A DNA stretch of 64,000 bases from DASTFP01 sp963816855 (GCA_963816855.1 CAWFMA010000019.1:1-64000); one strand, 5' to 3'. Counted from the first letter of the stretch, positions 36,603 through 45,527 are shown. Numbers and translations: made by a program. Notes: generated from the sequence alone by a model not told the origin.

Positions 36603-37403
36603 CTATGTCTCATACCGGATGGACTTGCTTAACCTATTAGTCCACAGTGAAATGGGAATTGTAAGCACGAGATATCCGAGAGCCAGCGGGAGATAGCTTT
36701 CCAACGTGCTGTAGGTCGCCGAGTTGACCTGTTGCGCGCTGTAGGTGAATTCGGCGAGGCCAATAATTGAAAGGAGCGATGAATCCTTAACCAGGGAGGC
36801 AAATTGCCCCGCAAGCGGCGGCAGCACTTGGCGGAGCGCCTGCGGAAAGATCACATATCGATACGTTTGAGCCGTAGTGAGGCCAATTGCCCGGGCGCTC
36901 TCCCGTTGAGAGGCTCCGACGCTCTCAATTCCCGCACGCACAATCTCCGCGATATAGGCGCCGGCAAAGAGTGAAAGAACCACTATCCCCACCAGAAACC
37001 TGTCGGTGATATTCAACGCGTTGGCCACCAAATAGAAAAGAACCAGAATCAAGACAAGCAAAGGCGTCCCGCGGACAGATTCTATATAACCAATTGATAA
37101 GTATCTGATTACGATGATTGGGGATCTCCGCGATATGGCTGCGACGACCCCGATAAGCGTGCTGAGAACCAGGGACAAGCTCGAAAGCGCCACCGTGAGA
37201 AGCCACCCCTGCCAGAAGGCATTCCGATACTTCCAAATGACCTCCCAGTTGCGCGTCGTCGATGCCAGTAGCGACCAACAGATGAAGGAAAATGCGGCTA
37301 ACAGTAGGACGGCTGTAGCCGCTTTGGCAGGCACCGGTGCCGGCGAACTGCGCCTGTCAAGGAAGCACTTAAGCAAACGGCTCACGGCGCTTCCTAGCAA
37401 CAC
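36603..37403 (-). CDS. Polar amino acid ABC transporter permease
   Basis: The 266-residue membrane protein has the HisMQ-family permease signature: GWLLTVALSSLSLVLSTLIGVV early, and the coupling loop ESARAIGLTTAQTYRYVIFPQALRQVLPPLAGQFASLVKDSSLLS before the last helices. GTG 37403 lies 2 bases after the pcm stop and is the most economical start; the longer frame overlaps pcm. Only one permease gene is present, so it probably acts as a homodimer. Confidence 0.9.
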   Translation of the reverse strand: MLLGSAVSRLLKCFLDRRSSPAPVPAKAATAVLLLAAFSFICWSLLASTTRNWEVIWKYRNAFWQGWLLTVALSSLSLVLSTLIGVVAAISRRSPIIVIRYLSIGYIESVRGTPLLVLILVLFYLVANALNITDRFLVGIVVLSLFAGAYIAEIVRAGIESVGASQRESARAIGLTTAQTYRYVIFPQALRQVLPPLAGQFASLVKDSSLLSIIGLAEFTYSAQQVNSATYSTLESYLPLALGYLVLTIPISLWTNRLSKSIRYET

Positions 37404-37405
37404 AC

Positions 37406-38131
37406 TCAGTCGTGCGTCAATCCGTTTATGGCGCTTCCCGTCATGGGAACAAAGCGCACATCTAGCATCTTCTCCCGATGAATCTGTCCATTCTTCTTGC
37501 GCAACAAAATGAGCTCCTGAATGCCGCCCGCCTTCCCTATGGGAATGACCAGGCGCCCTCCATCCTTTAACTGCGCGAGCAGCGGCTCTGGCACCTGTTC
37601 CGGGGCGCACGTCACGATAATCGCGTCGAAAGGAGCCTTCTCGGGCCAGCCCAGATACCCGTCCCCCAACCGCACATGGACATTTTCTGCCCCCAATCTT
37701 CCGAGGGTCGATTTTGCGGATTCCGCCAATTCGGGAACAATCTCGATCGTGTAGACCTCTCTGGCGATCTTGCCGAGAACCGCCGCTTGGTATCCGGAAC
37801 CCGTCCCAACTTCCAGCACGGTGTCTCCCTTGCTCAATTCCAGCGCCTCGGTCATCCGCGCCACGACGAATGGCTGCGAAATCGTTTGCCCGTGCCCGAT
37901 GGGCAACGGTCCGTCGGCATAAGCGTTAGAACGAAGAGCTAGCGGAACGAATTCGTGCCTGGGAACCTCTGACATGGCTTGAAGAACATCGGGATTGCTA
38001 ATTCCCCCGGCCACCAGTTGACTCCTCACCATCTCTTCGCGCGCTTTCACTTCGCTGTTATTTCCCAAAGCGAGGACGCAACCGATCTCCAAAACAGCAA
38101 GAATCCGCGGGATCAGATGCTTCCTCTTCAT
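37406..38131 (-). CDS. pcm: Protein-L-isoaspartate O-methyltransferase with N-terminal hydrophobic leader
   Basis: Pcm methylates isoaspartyl residues with SAM to start their repair. The 241-residue protein carries the family text REEMVRSQLVAGGISNPDVLQAMSEVPRHEFVP, the substrate/SAM motif GHGQTISQPFVVARMTEAL, and the SAM-binding LEVGTGSGYQAAVL. Compared with the usual 210 residues it has about 30 extra at the start, including a hydrophobic run (ILAVLEIGCVLALGNN) that looks like a signal peptide or anchor. It is embedded in the amino acid ABC operon between the binding protein and the permease, which is unusual. Location in cytosol or periplasm is unresolved. Confidence 0.9.
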   Translation of the reverse strand: MKRKHLIPRILAVLEIGCVLALGNNSEVKAREEMVRSQLVAGGISNPDVLQAMSEVPRHEFVPLALRSNAYADGPLPIGHGQTISQPFVVARMTEALELSKGDTVLEVGTGSGYQAAVLGKIAREVYTIEIVPELAESAKSTLGRLGAENVHVRLGDGYLGWPEKAPFDAIIVTCAPEQVPEPLLAQLKDGGRLVIPIGKAGGIQELILLRKKNGQIHREKMLDVRFVPMTGSAINGLTHD

Positions 38132-38149
38132 CCGTCAATATACCTTTCT

Positions 38150-38932
38150 TCAGAAATAGAATGGGATGTTTTCCCTTCGAAAGGCCGCTTTTTGCTCGCT
38201 CAGATACTGGTCCCCCAGTCTTTCAAACCCGCCGTCTTCTCTGAAATGCCTGAGGAACTCGTTAATTTTTTCCTGGAGTGCCGTGTCGCCTTGCCGCAGC
38301 CCGATCGCCCAAGACTCTTTCTGCAGGGGCGCGAGCAGGGCCCGCGTCGTGGCAGGATTTTTCTTCCAGTTTTGCCAGACGCTCATTTGGTCGTAGATAA
38401 ATCCATCTACCTTTCCCTGAACGACTTCCAAAACAGCTGCGTTTTCCTTGTCCACCGAAAGGACCTTGGCCTTCTTTAAATTCGCACGGGCCCAGACTTC
38501 TCCAGTGGTTCCCTGGCGGACGACGATCGTTGTGCCTTCCGTGTCCAACTGCGCGGGATCTTGCAGCTTCCCATTGCTTCCGACCAGCAATGCCAAACCG
38601 ATCGAAAGATAAGGATCCGAAAAGGCGATGGCCCTCCTCCTTTCCGGCGTATCCGTCATCGAACTGAGAATACAGTCGATGCGGCCGTTCTGGAGGGACG
38701 GAATGAGTCCGACAAAAGGCAGATTCTCGATCCGCAGCGAACGTCCCAGATATTCCGCCAGGGCCTTGGCCAGTTGCACACTGATTCCCGCGGGCTTTCC
38801 ATTCTCGTCGATTGTCTCAAATGGAGGATAGGAAAGCTCCATCCCCACCACGAGCTCTTTTGCTTGCTTTTTCGCGCAACCAATCAGCATCGAAGCGCAT
38901 AAGAGGAGGTTTCGAAAGAGCTGGTTGGTCAT
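38150..38932 (-). CDS. Amino acid ABC transporter substrate-binding lipoprotein
   Basis: The 260-residue protein starts MTNQLFRNLLLCASMLIGC, a lipoprotein signal. A type II periplasmic-binding fold of the SBP_bac_3 family follows: LVVGMELSYPPFETIDENGKPAGISVQLAKALAEYLG, then IDCILSSMTDTPERRRAIAFSDPY. The Arg in ERR and the following Asp in FSDPY match the alpha-amino-group-binding region of polar amino acid receptors. It is the first gene of the operon with pcm, permease, lipoprotein and ATPase. A parS-like site lies 25 bp upstream. Confidence 0.9.
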   Translation of the reverse strand: MTNQLFRNLLLCASMLIGCAKKQAKELVVGMELSYPPFETIDENGKPAGISVQLAKALAEYLGRSLRIENLPFVGLIPSLQNGRIDCILSSMTDTPERRRAIAFSDPYLSIGLALLVGSNGKLQDPAQLDTEGTTIVVRQGTTGEVWARANLKKAKVLSVDKENAAVLEVVQGKVDGFIYDQMSVWQNWKKNPATTRALLAPLQKESWAIGLRQGDTALQEKINEFLRHFREDGGFERLGDQYLSEQKAAFRRENIPFYF

Positions 38933-38956
38933 CGTGGAGAGTCCGCGGTTTTCATG

Positions 38957-38972
38957 TGTTCCACGTGGAACA
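38957..38972. other. parS: parS-like centromere site
   Basis: TGTTCCACGTGGAACA is a perfect 16-bp palindrome. It equals the ParB-binding consensus (TGTTNCACGTGNAACA), and the same variant is found in other bacteria such as pseudomonads. It is in the intergenic gap upstream of the amino acid ABC operon. ParB loading here would organise the chromosome near the replication origin. The ParA/ParB genes are not in the window. Confidence 0.8.
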
Positions 38973-39197
38973 TGGTCTGTTGCTTCCTTGTGAATATTTG
39001 TCAATATCTTACCGAAAGTCGCGCTCGAGAGCCATCGCTTTTCCGACAGCACCCACCTGCAAAGGTTCTGCGCACAAATTATTCGCAAGCGCCAAACCCG
39101 TGGAACGTTCGCTGTGCGTTGCAGGAACATCGGGTATGGTATTTGTTCACATCCTTAAGAAGAATATTATTTGAAACGTCTCTCATCTGCTTCAGCT

Positions 39198-39212
39198 TGT
39201 TCCACGTGAACA
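39198..39212. other. Degenerate second parS-like site
   Basis: TGTTCCACGTGAACA differs from the perfect site 240 bp away by the loss of a single G in the right arm, so the palindrome is broken by one base. It lies in the same non-coding gap, about 90 bp before the next gene. It may be a decayed or weak ParB site. Confidence 0.5.
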
Positions 39213-39304
39213 CAGGCTTTCCCGCGCCTCTCCAAATTATGCGCCTCCATAATTACCCAGTTGCCTGCCAGCTCGGGAATTTGAGAGGGTTTCGTCGCGG
39301 TTAA

Positions 39305-39622
39305 ATGAGGATGAAATCGGAGAGTTTAGACGGCTCGCCTGCTAAGTTGGTCCTTGCAGAGGTTGATGCCTTGCGCGCGGAGTTGCGCGGGCTCATCGAC
39401 AGTTATGCCGGAAGCCTGGAAGCAGAGCTTGAGCGGGTACGTTCGCTGATCGAATCTTCCGGTCGCGACGGAAAGCTTTCGGGAGCCAAGGTCAGGGATC
39501 TCCGCGACATGCTTACCCTACTCAGCCGAAGGCAAATCAAACCGGAAAGGGGTCGGCGAAAGGACCTGAAGAGGGTGGAAGGTTTAATCGGAGACCTTGG
39601 AATGCTTATTGAAAATTGGTGA
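39305..39622 (+). CDS. Small coiled-coil hypothetical protein
   Basis: The 105-residue protein is almost entirely charged helix. Leucine-heptad text LVLAEVDALRAELRGLIDSYAGSLEAELERVRSLIE suggests a coiled coil, and a Lys/Arg-rich tail (LSRRQIKPERGRRKDLKRVEG) may bind nucleic acid. No family is recognised. It lies directly downstream of the two parS-like sites and 21 bp before msrA. An internal ATG two codons in (39311) is an equally good start. Confidence 0.55.
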   Translation: MRMKSESLDGSPAKLVLAEVDALRAELRGLIDSYAGSLEAELERVRSLIESSGRDGKLSGAKVRDLRDMLTLLSRRQIKPERGRRKDLKRVEGLIGDLGMLIENW

Positions 39623-39643
39623 GTTCGCGCCGACCTTCACCTC

Positions 39644-40237
39644 GTGAAGCTGAGGGCGTGCATCTTCTTGTCCCTTGTGGTAACGTTTTTCGCCATGAAT
39701 GCGGAGGAAACCGGCTCGCGAGCCATCGTGGGAGGCGGATGTTTTTGGTGCGTGGAGGCTGTTTATCAGACTGTTCCGGGAATTCTTCGTGTGACCAGCG
39801 GCTACGCCGGGGGAAATGTCGCGAATCCGACATATGAGCAGGTCTGCACTGGGCGAACCGGTCACGCGGAGGTGGTGCAGATAGAATTCGATCCCGCGAA
39901 GATCAGTTATAGGCAGGTGATCGACTTGTTTTGGCAGGCGCACGATCCAACGACGCCCAACCGGCAGGGCGCGGATGTCGGGCCGCAATATCGATCGATT
40001 ATCCTTTATGAGAACGAAGCGGAGAAAACCGCGGCCGAGAGTTCAAAGCTGGAGGCGCAGGCGCACTTCAAAGATCCGATCGTTACTGAGATCGTTCCGC
40101 TGAAGACGTTTTATCCGGCGGAGAAGTATCACCAGGATTTTTACAATAAAAACCCGAGCTATCCCTACAGCGAAGCGGTGATTCGACCGAAACTTGAGAA
40201 GTTTGAAAAAGCTGTCCGGGAAAAAGGACCCTCATGA
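39644..40237 (+). CDS. msrA: Exported peptide-methionine (S)-S-oxide reductase
   Basis: MsrA repairs methionine-S-sulfoxide in proteins. The catalytic Cys33 lies in the family motif GGGCFWC, and other MsrA blocks follow: TSGYAGGNVANPTYEQVCTG, HAEVVQIEFDP, FWQAHDPTTPNRQGADVGPQYRS. A hydrophobic leader (RACIFLSLVVTFFAMNA) from a GTG start suggests export, so it probably repairs envelope proteins. The stop overlaps the next gene start (ATGA). No MsrB domain is fused. Periplasmic reductant is unknown. Confidence 0.92.
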   Translation: MKLRACIFLSLVVTFFAMNAEETGSRAIVGGGCFWCVEAVYQTVPGILRVTSGYAGGNVANPTYEQVCTGRTGHAEVVQIEFDPAKISYRQVIDLFWQAHDPTTPNRQGADVGPQYRSIILYENEAEKTAAESSKLEAQAHFKDPIVTEIVPLKTFYPAEKYHQDFYNKNPSYPYSEAVIRPKLEKFEKAVREKGPS

Positions 40238-41280
40238 CCCCGCCGAAGCGTGGAGCAACAGGGAATCCTCCAAACCGCTTCGAAAGATTGCAAGTTATTT
40301 TAGATGAGGAAGTTGCATTCGAGAAACGAAGCCCGGCAACGAGCTACTTCCGTGATGACGCCCAAACGATCATCAGCCGCACGGAGAGCCCGGATATAGG
40401 TTTCGAGGCGAGCATTAATCCTTATCGCGGCTGCGAACACGGTTGTTCCTATTGCTACGCCAGACCGTATCACGAGTATCTCGGATTTTCGGCCGGTCTT
40501 GACTTCGAGACGCGCATCCTGGTCAAGGCGGGAGCGCCGGACCTCCTTCGGGCACAGTTAAGCTCGCCGTCATGGAAGCCGCAGGTGCTCGCGATGAGCG
40601 GGGTAACCGACTGCTATCAGCCAGTCGAACGCAGGCTGCAAATCACCAGGCGCTGTCTGCAAGTGCTGGCCGAGTTTCGCAATCCGGTGGCGATCGTGAC
40701 CAAGAATTTCCTGGTCACCCGCGATGTGGATATTTTGGCCGATCTCGCTGGCGTTCAAGCCGCGAGGGTCAGCCTCTCGATCACGACGCTGAACGCCGAT
40801 CTCGCCCGCCGGCTGGAACCGCGGGCGTCGCTTCCGCGCCATAGATTGGAGGCCATACGGAAACTTCATTCTCGCGGCATTGCGGTGAGTGTTCTTGTGG
40901 CTCCCGTGATTCCTGGTCTCAACGAGCATGAAATCCCGGCCATCTTGGCTGCCGCTCGGAGGGCGGGTGCGATCCACGCGGGCTACGCGCTTCTGCGGCT
41001 TCCCCATGGGGTCAAGGAGATCTTTTCCGACTGGCTGGCCGAAAATCTCCCCGACGCTCGGGAGAGAATCTTGAGCCGCATTCGGGATGTTCGGGGAGGT
41101 TCGCTCAACGACTCACGGTTTGGCATTCGCATGAGAGGTGAAGGGGTGGAGGCGGAAGCCATTTGCCGCCTCTTTGAGGTTTCGGCCGCGCGAGAGGGAT
41201 TGACCACCAGCCCTCCCGCGCTTTCGAGCGCGGCGTTCCGCCGTCCCGGGGGAGAGCAGCTGGAACTTCTCTTATCGTAG
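40234..41280 (+). CDS. Radical SAM protein of the PA0069/Rv2578c (SPL-like) family
   Basis: The 348-residue protein has the radical SAM cluster Cys67, Cys71 and Cys74 in INPYRGCEHGCSYCYARPYH. SPL-like text follows (LGFSAGLDFETRILVKAGAP), as does the SAM-binding VLAMSGVTDCYQPVER. The family resembles spore photoproduct lyase, but members have no proven reaction. It overlaps msrA by 4 bp, which suggests a repair or redox context (inference). The last 20 residues, with SPPALSSAAFRRPG, are the usual tail. Confidence 0.85.
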   Translation: MTPPKRGATGNPPNRFERLQVILDEEVAFEKRSPATSYFRDDAQTIISRTESPDIGFEASINPYRGCEHGCSYCYARPYHEYLGFSAGLDFETRILVKAGAPDLLRAQLSSPSWKPQVLAMSGVTDCYQPVERRLQITRRCLQVLAEFRNPVAIVTKNFLVTRDVDILADLAGVQAARVSLSITTLNADLARRLEPRASLPRHRLEAIRKLHSRGIAVSVLVAPVIPGLNEHEIPAILAAARRAGAIHAGYALLRLPHGVKEIFSDWLAENLPDARERILSRIRDVRGGSLNDSRFGIRMRGEGVEAEAICRLFEVSAAREGLTTSPPALSSAAFRRPGGEQLELLLS

Positions 41281-41284
41281 GCGC

Positions 41285-41953
41285 TCAGAGCAAGGCCGGC
41301 ACCACCTCGGCAATGGTCACCGGAGTTCCAACCTTCACGAGATCAAATACTTGCGTTGCCGCATCGCGCGTCAACCGAATGCAGCCGTGCGACGCCGGCC
41401 GCCCGGGCACATAGCCGATATGAAGACCGACGCCGCTGTCGGTCAGGCGCATCCAGTAGGGCATCACGGCTCCCTCGAAACGTCCTCCCGGCGGAATAGA
41501 ATCAGTCCGGGAATCCGCGTCGCTGATGACGACAACATTTTGGCCGTCGTAAATCTTTCCATAAAGATTCGAGAAGTAGTTCTTTTCCTTTGCGCGGATC
41601 GTGAAGTCGCCTGTCGGAGTAGGATGAGATTTCTTGCCGGTGGCCACCGGGAAGTCCATCGCGATGGCGCTACGCACCAGGAGCAAGCCGCGCTGGTCGG
41701 CCAGAGAGATTTCTAAGGACACGTTTTCCGGCGTGGCTTGCGACAGCAATTCCTTGTTGCGATACGTCTGCTTCCGCCACCCGGCGAGTGAGCGGTAGAT
41801 GGCGTGGTCGGCGAGGGCTTGTTTGCGGAGCTCGGCGCGTTCGCTTTCTTCCCGGGCCCTGGCCTGGCGGTTCTGAACATTCTCGACCACCGCGCAGCCG
41901 GCACACAAAGAGGCGATGATCGCCAGAACCGCGAATTTTGTAGCAACACTCAT
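41285..41953 (-). CDS. L,D-transpeptidase (YkuD domain) lipoprotein
   Basis: From ATG 41953 the product is 222 residues with a lipobox (IIASLCAGC), a coiled linker (NRQARAREESERAELRKQ) and a YkuD catalytic domain. The domain has PTPTGDFTIRAKEK and the active-site motif SHGCIRL, with Cys and His intact. Such enzymes cross-link peptidoglycan 3-3 or attach lipoproteins to it in the periplasm. It converges with the radical SAM gene, 4 bp between stops. No fused peptidoglycan-binding domain is present. Confidence 0.9.
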   Translation of the reverse strand: MSVATKFAVLAIIASLCAGCAVVENVQNRQARAREESERAELRKQALADHAIYRSLAGWRKQTYRNKELLSQATPENVSLEISLADQRGLLLVRSAIAMDFPVATGKKSHPTPTGDFTIRAKEKNYFSNLYGKIYDGQNVVVISDADSRTDSIPPGGRFEGAVMPYWMRLTDSGVGLHIGYVPGRPASHGCIRLTRDAATQVFDLVKVGTPVTIAEVVPALL

Positions 41954-42109
41954 CGGACGTATCCCAATCGAAGAGGATATTGCTTGAAAAGAAAATCCCG
42001 CCATTTCCGAGTTGTCAAAACGAAGCACATTGCGAATGATAGCTTTTCTTGACGCCTAGAAAGTTCTGAGGGCTACGTGGCAGGAGGGCCATCAACCACC
42101 CAATTACGA

Positions 42110-43195
42110 ATGACAAGAACCGCAGACGCAACCAGCCCCATAGACCATTCGAAGGCGCCGATCAACACGGACGTAAGTCTCGAGGAGAAGGTCGGCTTCC
42201 TGCGCGAGATGATCCGCATCCGCCGTTTCGAGCAAACCGCCCTGAAGTTCTACAACCAGGGCAAAATGGGCGGTTTTCTGCATCTTTATATCGGCCAGGA
42301 GTCGGTGGCAGTGGGGACGATATCGCTCTTGGGGGACAACGATCATGTCATCACCGCTTACCGGGATCATGGGCATGCTCTCGCCTCCGGGATGGGTATG
42401 AACGAGTGTATGGCCGAGCTCTACGGCAAGGCCACGGGTTGTTCCAAAGGCAAGGGGGGCTCGATGCATTTCTTTGCGCCGGATAAGAATTACTGGGGCG
42501 GTCATGGAATCGTTGCAGGGCAGACTCCGCTTGGCCTCGGGCTGGCCTATGCTATCAAGTACAAGGGTCTCACCGGGGCCGCCTTGTGCTTCCTGGGCGA
42601 TGGCGCAGTGAACCAGGGATGCTTTTACGAGTGCCTCAATCTGGCATCTCTTTTCAATCTGCCGGCAATTTACGTCATCGAAAACAACAAGTATTCGATG
42701 GGCACGAGCCTCAATCGTTCATCGGTGGTGGACATATGCCTTGCCCAGCGCGCCGAGACCTTCGGCATTGAATGGGAACAGGCGGACGGTGAAGACCTTT
42801 ACGAAGTGCGCGCCGTCACCCAGAAGGCGCTCGACAGGGCCTACAAGGAATCCCGGCCCACGGTCCTGGAGTTTGACACCTATCGTTATTATGGTCATTC
42901 GGTGGCCGACGCCAAACACAAGGGGGGGTATCGCAAGGCAGAGGAGATCGAGAAATACAAGAACGAGCACGATCCCATCCAGTTGTTCAAGAATCGACTT
43001 ATCGCGGAGAAGGCGCTGAATGAAGAGCAGTACGAAGCCATGGACACCGAGATAAGGAGCGAAGCCGCGGCTTCGGCCCAATTCGCTGAGGAAAGCCCTC
43101 CCCCTGCCGAGGAGAGCATTTTCGAGGACGTCTATTACGAGGTGGACCACCAAACCGAGGCCGGGCGAACAGGGCGATTTTTCTTCAACGATTAG
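42110..43195 (+). CDS. pdhA: Pyruvate dehydrogenase E1 component, alpha subunit
   Basis: E1 alpha binds thiamine diphosphate and starts oxidative decarboxylation of pyruvate. The 361-residue protein (ATG 42110; an earlier in-frame GTG is possible) has RIRRFEQTALKFYNQGKMGGFLHLYIGQE, GKGGSMHFF, and the TPP motif GDGAVNQGCFYECLNLASLFNLPAIYVIENN. The phosphorylation-loop region YRYYGHSVADAKHKGGYR is typical of heterotetrameric (alpha2beta2) E1. It begins the pdhA-pdhB-pdhC operon. Confidence 0.95.
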   Translation: MTRTADATSPIDHSKAPINTDVSLEEKVGFLREMIRIRRFEQTALKFYNQGKMGGFLHLYIGQESVAVGTISLLGDNDHVITAYRDHGHALASGMGMNECMAELYGKATGCSKGKGGSMHFFAPDKNYWGGHGIVAGQTPLGLGLAYAIKYKGLTGAALCFLGDGAVNQGCFYECLNLASLFNLPAIYVIENNKYSMGTSLNRSSVVDICLAQRAETFGIEWEQADGEDLYEVRAVTQKALDRAYKESRPTVLEFDTYRYYGHSVADAKHKGGYRKAEEIEKYKNEHDPIQLFKNRLIAEKALNEEQYEAMDTEIRSEAAASAQFAEESPPPAEESIFEDVYYEVDHQTEAGRTGRFFFND

Positions 43196-43243
43196 GCGTC
43201 ATTTTCAACGAAACCCTCAAGTTTCCTGCATTCTTTCTAAAAT

Positions 43244-44221
43244 ATGGCGCTTATCGAATACCGCGAAGCTCTCAATCAGGCGTTTGCCGAGGAAATCGAA
43301 CGTGATCCGAATGTGGTCCTAATTGGCGAGGAAGTTGCGCAATACGATGGAGCCTACAAGGTGACGCGGGGTCTCTGGAAGAGATTCGGCGACAAGCGGG
43401 TCGTGGATACCCCGATCAGCGAAGCAGCCTTCGTCGGAATGGGAGTCGGAGCCTCGATGCTCGGCCTTCGTCCGGTTATCGAGCTCATGTTTTGGAGTTT
43501 TTCCACGGTGACATACGACCAGATTGTCAACAATGCGGGCCAGATTCGCTACATGAGCGGGGGCTTGATCAACTGTCCGATAGTGATTCGCGGGCCCGCT
43601 AACGGTGGAACGAATGTCGGGGCTACTCATTCTCATACTCCGGAGAATTGGTTTGCGGCCGTCCCCGGCCTTAAGGTCGTCTCCCCGGCCACAGCCTATG
43701 ACGCCAAAGGGTTGATGAAAAGCGCGATCCGTGACAACGATCCGGTCATGTTCATGGAAAACACCCTACTCTACGGGGAACGATACGAAGTACCTGAGGA
43801 AGAATATCTTATCCCTATCGGCTTGGCTGATCTCAAACGGGAAGGCTCCGATGTCTCGCTGATCGCCCACGGCCGTTCGGCTCTCATAGCGCTCAAGGCA
43901 GCTCAAATCCTCTCCAGCGAACACAACGTTGAAGCGGACGTGCTTGATCTTCGTTCAATACGTCCGCTGGATCAGGAAGCTGTCCTTAGCTCGGTACGCA
44001 AGACGCATCGGGCAGTCGTGGTCGATGAAAGCAAGGCCTTCTGCGGAGTCTCCGCGCAGATTTCCAGTATCATCATGGAGAACGCCTTTGACGATCTGGA
44101 CGCTCCGGTGAGGCGTGTGAATTCGCTGGATGCCCCGGCGATTTATTCGCCGGCCGTAGAACCTCTTCAAATTCCTACTCCGCAGAGAGTCGTCAAGAAG
44201 GTGCTGGAAATTGTCGGATGA
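43244..44221 (+). CDS. pdhB: Pyruvate dehydrogenase E1 component, beta subunit
   Basis: The 325-residue protein matches E1 beta throughout: LIEYREALNQAFAEEIERDPNVVLIGEEV with the catalytic Glu, GASMLGLRPVIELMFWSF, GANVGATHS-type text (GGTNVGATHSHTPENWFA), and the C-terminal VVDESKAFCGVSAQI. It pairs with PdhA to form the E1 tetramer that reductively acetylates the lipoyl group of E2. It is 48 bp behind pdhA and 33 bp before pdhC. Confidence 0.95.
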   Translation: MALIEYREALNQAFAEEIERDPNVVLIGEEVAQYDGAYKVTRGLWKRFGDKRVVDTPISEAAFVGMGVGASMLGLRPVIELMFWSFSTVTYDQIVNNAGQIRYMSGGLINCPIVIRGPANGGTNVGATHSHTPENWFAAVPGLKVVSPATAYDAKGLMKSAIRDNDPVMFMENTLLYGERYEVPEEEYLIPIGLADLKREGSDVSLIAHGRSALIALKAAQILSSEHNVEADVLDLRSIRPLDQEAVLSSVRKTHRAVVVDESKAFCGVSAQISSIIMENAFDDLDAPVRRVNSLDAPAIYSPAVEPLQIPTPQRVVKKVLEIVG

Positions 44222-44254
44222 AGTCCTGAAGCACCAACGCTCCCACCCATTTCT

Positions 44255-45490
44255 ATGCCAATCATCACCATGCCCAAATTGAGCGACACGATGGTCGAGG
44301 GAACCATTGCGCGCTGGAAGAAGAAAGAAGGCGATACCGTCGAGATGGGCGACATTCTCGCCGAAGTGGAAACCGACAAGGCCACAATGGAAATGGAGGC
44401 CTTCGACGAAGGCATCCTGAAGGAAATTTACGTCGGCGACGGGGGGGTGGCGAAGGTCGGGGAGAAGGTGGCGCTCGTTCTCGGGGAGGGCGAGACTGTT
44501 GAAGGCGCTTCGGCGGCGCCTGCAGCGAAACCGGATCTAACCACCGCCCAGCCTCGGGAGGCCAAGGCAGCGCCGGCGGCCCCGACAACGGCAGCCGCGC
44601 CGGGCGCGGAACGCGCCAAAGCATCGCCGTTGGCGAAAAAGATCGCAGTGGAGCGCGGTATCGCGCTCGAAGGGATCAAGGGTACAGGCCCGGGCGGCCG
44701 GATCGTAGTCAAGGACCTTCCGGAAAAGGGCGCCGCAGCCGCACCCGCACCCGCCGCAGCGCCTCCTCCGAAGGTGCAGGCGCCTTCCGCGGGACAGGGC
44801 GATAACCGGGTTCCTCTTACCGGGATGCGCCGGGTCATCGCCGAGCGATTGCTGGCCAGCAAGACGCAGTTACCGCATTTTTATCTGTCCATCGAGGTTG
44901 ATGCCAGTTCCCTCATGCGGCTTCGCAAGGAGCTCAACAGCGCCAACGAGGCAGCCGGACTTCCCAAGCTGACTGTCAATGATTTCATTTTGCTGGCCGT
45001 GGCTCGCGCGGCGAGTTCCCACCCGTATATCAACGCGTCGTGGGCGGGAGACGCCATCATCCAATTCGCAAGCGTCAACATCTCCGTCGCTGTCGCCGTG
45101 GACGAGGGCCTTGTGACGCCGGTTATCCGCGATGCCAACAAGCTTTCGCTCAAAGAGATCAGCGTGACAGTCAAAGACCTGGCCAAGCGTGCGCGGGACA
45201 AGAAGCTCAAACCCGAGGAATATCAAGGAGGGACGATTACCGTATCGAACCTCGGAGCCTACGGCATCGAGCAATTCTTTGCGATCATCAATCCTCCCCA
45301 GGCGGCAATCCTTGCGGTGGGCGCCATCGTGAAAAAACCGGCGGTCAACGCCAAGAATGAGATCGTGGTGGGAGAGAGAATGACCATTTCGCTGAGTGGC
45401 GATCATCGGGTGGTGGACGGGGCGGTCGGGGCTGAATATCTTAGCACGCTTCGCAAGCTGATCGAGAATCCGGCGTTGATGCTCTTCTGA
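44255..45490 (+). CDS. pdhC: Pyruvate dehydrogenase E2, dihydrolipoamide acetyltransferase
   Basis: The 411-residue protein has one N-terminal lipoyl domain with the lipoylated Lys42 (EVETDKATMEMEA) and an Ala/Pro-rich linker. A peripheral-subunit-binding domain follows (ASPLAKKIAVERGIALEGIKGTGPGGRIV), then a second linker and the acyltransferase core ending in GDHRVVDGAVGAEYL (active-site His/Asp). It transfers acetyl groups to CoA. The E3 (lpd) gene is not next to it. A sirtuin follows 37 bp downstream. Confidence 0.95.
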   Translation: MPIITMPKLSDTMVEGTIARWKKKEGDTVEMGDILAEVETDKATMEMEAFDEGILKEIYVGDGGVAKVGEKVALVLGEGETVEGASAAPAAKPDLTTAQPREAKAAPAAPTTAAAPGAERAKASPLAKKIAVERGIALEGIKGTGPGGRIVVKDLPEKGAAAAPAPAAAPPPKVQAPSAGQGDNRVPLTGMRRVIAERLLASKTQLPHFYLSIEVDASSLMRLRKELNSANEAAGLPKLTVNDFILLAVARAASSHPYINASWAGDAIIQFASVNISVAVAVDEGLVTPVIRDANKLSLKEISVTVKDLAKRARDKKLKPEEYQGGTITVSNLGAYGIEQFFAIINPPQAAILAVGAIVKKPAVNAKNEIVVGERMTISLSGDHRVVDGAVGAEYLSTLRKLIENPALMLF

Positions 45491-45527
45491 CCCCGAAAGA
45501 CCGGATCGCTTCGAATCGAGGAAGAGA

